A DNA stretch of 10,728 bases from JBFGWM01 sp041588495 (GTDB lineage Bacteria > Pseudomonadota > Gammaproteobacteria > Pseudomonadales > JBFGWM01): the NCBI GenBank assembly GCA_041588495.1, contig JBFGWM010000082.1, positions 1 through 10,728 of the forward strand, written 5' to 3'. The notes under the pieces are model-generated. The model was not told the origin of the DNA. It saw only the letters and a list, made by a program, of their open reading frames with translations, and ran no database searches. A program made the position numbers and the translations under genes. Position 1 is the stretch's first letter. The number at the start of each line of letters is the position of its first letter. Positions 8,750-10,728 of this stretch are shown piece after piece.

Positions 8750-10728
8750 TCACTCGCATTCCAGTTCGATGTCGATACCCAGCGAACGGATTTCCTTGAC
8801 CAGCACGTTGAAGGATTCCGGCATGCCGGCCTCCATGCGGTGGTCACCATCGACGATGTTCTTGTACATCTTCGTGCGCCCGTTCACGTCGTCCGACTTG
8901 ACTGTCAGCATTTCCTGCAGGGTGTAGGCGGCACCGTACGCTTCCAGCGCCCAGACCTCCATTTCCCCGAAGCGCTGGCCACCGAACTGTGCCTTGCCAC
9001 CCAGCGGCTGCTGGGTCACGAGACTGTAGGAGCCCGTTGAGCGCGAATGCATCTTGTCATCGACGAGGTGATTCAGCTTGAGCATGTACATGTATCCGAC
9101 CGTGATCGGCTGGTCGAAAGCTTCCCCGGTTCGGCCGTCGTACAACTCGGTCTGACCACTCGGCGGTAATCCGGCGATTTCCAGCATCTCCTTGATCTCG
9201 GCCTCGTTACAGCCGTCGAACACCGGAGTCGCCATCGGAACGCCGTTGCGGATGTTCTTCGCCAGTTCGATGACTTCCTCGTCATTGAACTCCTTGAGTT
9301 CGATCCGCTTGCGCCCGCTCGAGGTGTAGGCCTTGTCGATGAACTTCCGCAGTTCCTCAACCTTTGCGTGCTGATCCAGCATCTCGCCGACGCGCCAGCC
9401 CAGCCCCTTGGCCGCCCATCCGAGGTGGGCCTCCAGAATCTGCCCGACATTCATACGTGACGGAACACCCAGGGGATTGAGCACGATGTCGACCGGATTG
9501 CCATCTACGTCGTAGGGCATGTCCTCCACCGGCATGATCACCGAGATGACACCCTTGTTCCCGTGGCGCCCGGCCATCTTGTCGCCAGGCTGCACCCGGC
9601 GCTTGATGGCGAGATAGACCTTCACGATCTTCAGTACACCGGGAGCAAGATCATCGCCACGGGACAGTTTCGTCTTCTTGTCCTGGTAGAGCTTTTCCTG
9701 CTCGTCCTTCAGTTCCGTCAGGTAGGCCTCGGCTTTTTCAAGCTGCTCCTGAACCTGCTCGTCCTGAACCCGAAGCTTGAACCAGTCCGCCGCATCCAGG
9801 CCGTCGAGAATGGCACTGTCGAGCACCGTTCCCTTTTTCTGGCCGGCGCCACCGGTCACCTTCTGTCCATCCAGTACCGGGCGCAAGCGCGCCAGGGTCG
9901 CGGATTCCACGATCCGATACTCGTCGTTGAGATCCTTGCGAATCTTCTCCAGCTGCGCCTTGTCGTTGGCACGCGCACGTTCATCCTTGGGAATCCCGTC
10001 GCGAGTGAACACCTGCACATCGATCACCGTACCGTTCATGCCGGTCGGAACGCGCAGGGAGGTGTCCTTCACATCGGAAGCCTTCTCACCGAAGATCGCC
10101 CGCAGGAGCTTCTCTTCCGGTGTCAGCTGGGTTTCACCCTTGGGCGTTACCTTGCCGACCAGGATGTCGCTCGGGCCCACCTCGGCACCGATAAAGACGA
10201 GTCCCGACTCGTCGAGCTTGCCGAGCGCCTGCTCTCCGACATTGGGAATGTCCGCGGTGATTTCCTCGGGACCCAGTTTCGTGTCACGCGCGAAGCAGGT
10301 GAGTTCCTGGATATGGATGGTCGTGAAACGATCCTCCTGGACAACCCGCTCGGAAATGAGGATCGAGTCCTCGAAGTTGTATCCGTTCCAGGGCATGAAC
10401 GCGACGCGCATGTTCTGGCCCAGGGCCAGTTCACCCATGTCGATCGACGGGCCATCGGCGAGAATGTCGCCACGCTCGATCGTGTCGCCCTGGCGCACTA
10501 CCGGCCACTGGTTGATACAGGTGTTCTGGTTGGATCGCGTGTACTTGATGAGGTTGTAGATGTCGACCCCGGCCTCCCCGGCCTGGGTCTCCTCGTCGCG
10601 CACGCGAACCACGATACGTCCGGCATCGACACTTTCGACGCGACCGCCACGACGGGCAACGAGGCACACGCCGGAGTCCCGCGCCACGTGGCGCTCCATG
10701 CCGGTACCCACCAGCGGTTTTTCGGTGC
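8750..10728 (-). CDS. rpoB: DNA-directed RNA polymerase subunit beta, C-terminal half (5' end outside the window)
   Basis: Beta forms the other jaw of the RNA polymerase cleft and carries active-centre and RNA-holding residues. The window shows the last 658 residues of a protein expected to be about 1350 aa, beginning around E. coli residue 675 (EKPLVGTGMERHVARDSG). Seen: YTRSNQNTCINQ, GQNMRVAFMPWNGYNFEDS, DTKLGPEEITADIPNVGE, TPKGETQLTPEEKLLRAIFG, the lineage insertion SI2 between FTRDGIPKDE and GDDLAPGVLK, the active-centre GDKMAGRHGNKG (9551-9586) and the clamp-anchoring block from LVDDKMHSRSTGSYS through QRFGEMEVWALEAYGA. It ends in SLGIDIELECE and TGA. The rifampicin-binding region lies outside the window, so resistance cannot be judged. 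It precedes rpoC by 70 nt, in which I see no promoter or terminator, fitting co-transcription. No frameshift or internal stop is present. Confidence 0.99.
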   Translation of the reverse strand, partial: TEKPLVGTGMERHVARDSGVCLVARRGGRVESVDAGRIVVRVRDEETQAGEAGVDIYNLIKYTRSNQNTCINQWPVVRQGDTIERGDILADGPSIDMGELALGQNMRVAFMPWNGYNFEDSILISERVVQEDRFTTIHIQELTCFARDTKLGPEEITADIPNVGEQALGKLDESGLVFIGAEVGPSDILVGKVTPKGETQLTPEEKLLRAIFGEKASDVKDTSLRVPTGMNGTVIDVQVFTRDGIPKDERARANDKAQLEKIRKDLNDEYRIVESATLARLRPVLDGQKVTGGAGQKKGTVLDSAILDGLDAADWFKLRVQDEQVQEQLEKAEAYLTELKDEQEKLYQDKKTKLSRGDDLAPGVLKIVKVYLAIKRRVQPGDKMAGRHGNKGVISVIMPVEDMPYDVDGNPVDIVLNPLGVPSRMNVGQILEAHLGWAAKGLGWRVGEMLDQHAKVEELRKFIDKAYTSSGRKRIELKEFNDEEVIELAKNIRNGVPMATPVFDGCNEAEIKEMLEIAGLPPSGQTELYDGRTGEAFDQPITVGYMYMLKLNHLVDDKMHSRSTGSYSLVTQQPLGGKAQFGGQRFGEMEVWALEAYGAAYTLQEMLTVKSDDVNGRTKMYKNIVDGDHRMEAGMPESFNVLVKEIRSLGIDIELECE

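Noticed and set aside
8680..8850. Upstream extension of rpoC by 57 residues
   Set aside because: It would overlap the end of rpoB and has no similarity to beta'; the TTG at 8677-8679 has the ribosome binding site and the family N-terminus.

Overview
The window is a piece of a bacterial core chromosome, with every gene on the minus strand. In transcription order (high to low coordinate) it reads rpoB (3' half) - rpoC - rpsL - rpsG - fusA - tuf (all but the last few codons). These encode the two large RNA polymerase subunits, ribosomal proteins S12 and S7, and elongation factors EF-G and EF-Tu, i.e. the rpoBC block joined directly to the str operon. Protein sequences point to a GC-rich gammaproteobacterium. 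The beta' C-terminus and N-terminus, the beta C-terminus, the sequence insertion SI3 in the beta' trigger loop and SI2 in beta all resemble Pseudomonas-like or Chromatiales-like homologues more than E. coli. I cannot name the genus. The rpoC-rpsL adjacency is the common bacterial order; E. coli, which keeps the two blocks apart, is the exception.

Layout: rpoB C-terminal half 8750-10728 (open at the window edge); 70-nt gap; rpoC 4414-8679 with a TTG start; 140-nt gap holding a good sigma70-type promoter, then an intrinsic-terminator hairpin and a Shine-Dalgarno; rpsL 3899-4273; 95-nt gap with a hairpin in the place where E. coli carries its S7 translational operator; rpsG 3333-3803; 28-nt gap; fusA 1217-3304 with a GTG start; 41-nt gap; tuf 1-1175 with a GTG start (open at the window edge). 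No stretch over 300 bases lacks a gene.

Functionally the genes couple transcription (RNA polymerase core) to translation (decoding-centre protein S12, 30S head protein S7, the translocase EF-G and the aminoacyl-tRNA carrier EF-Tu). I found no mobile element, CRISPR array, tRNA, rRNA or accessory system, and no new biological system. The most interesting signals are regulatory: the promoter-then-terminator order in the rpsL leader, the candidate S7 operator, a perfect hairpin across the rpoC stop codon, and start/stop codon choices (TTG/GTG starts in three genes, TGA stops in all five visible ends) that are unusual for such highly expressed genes.
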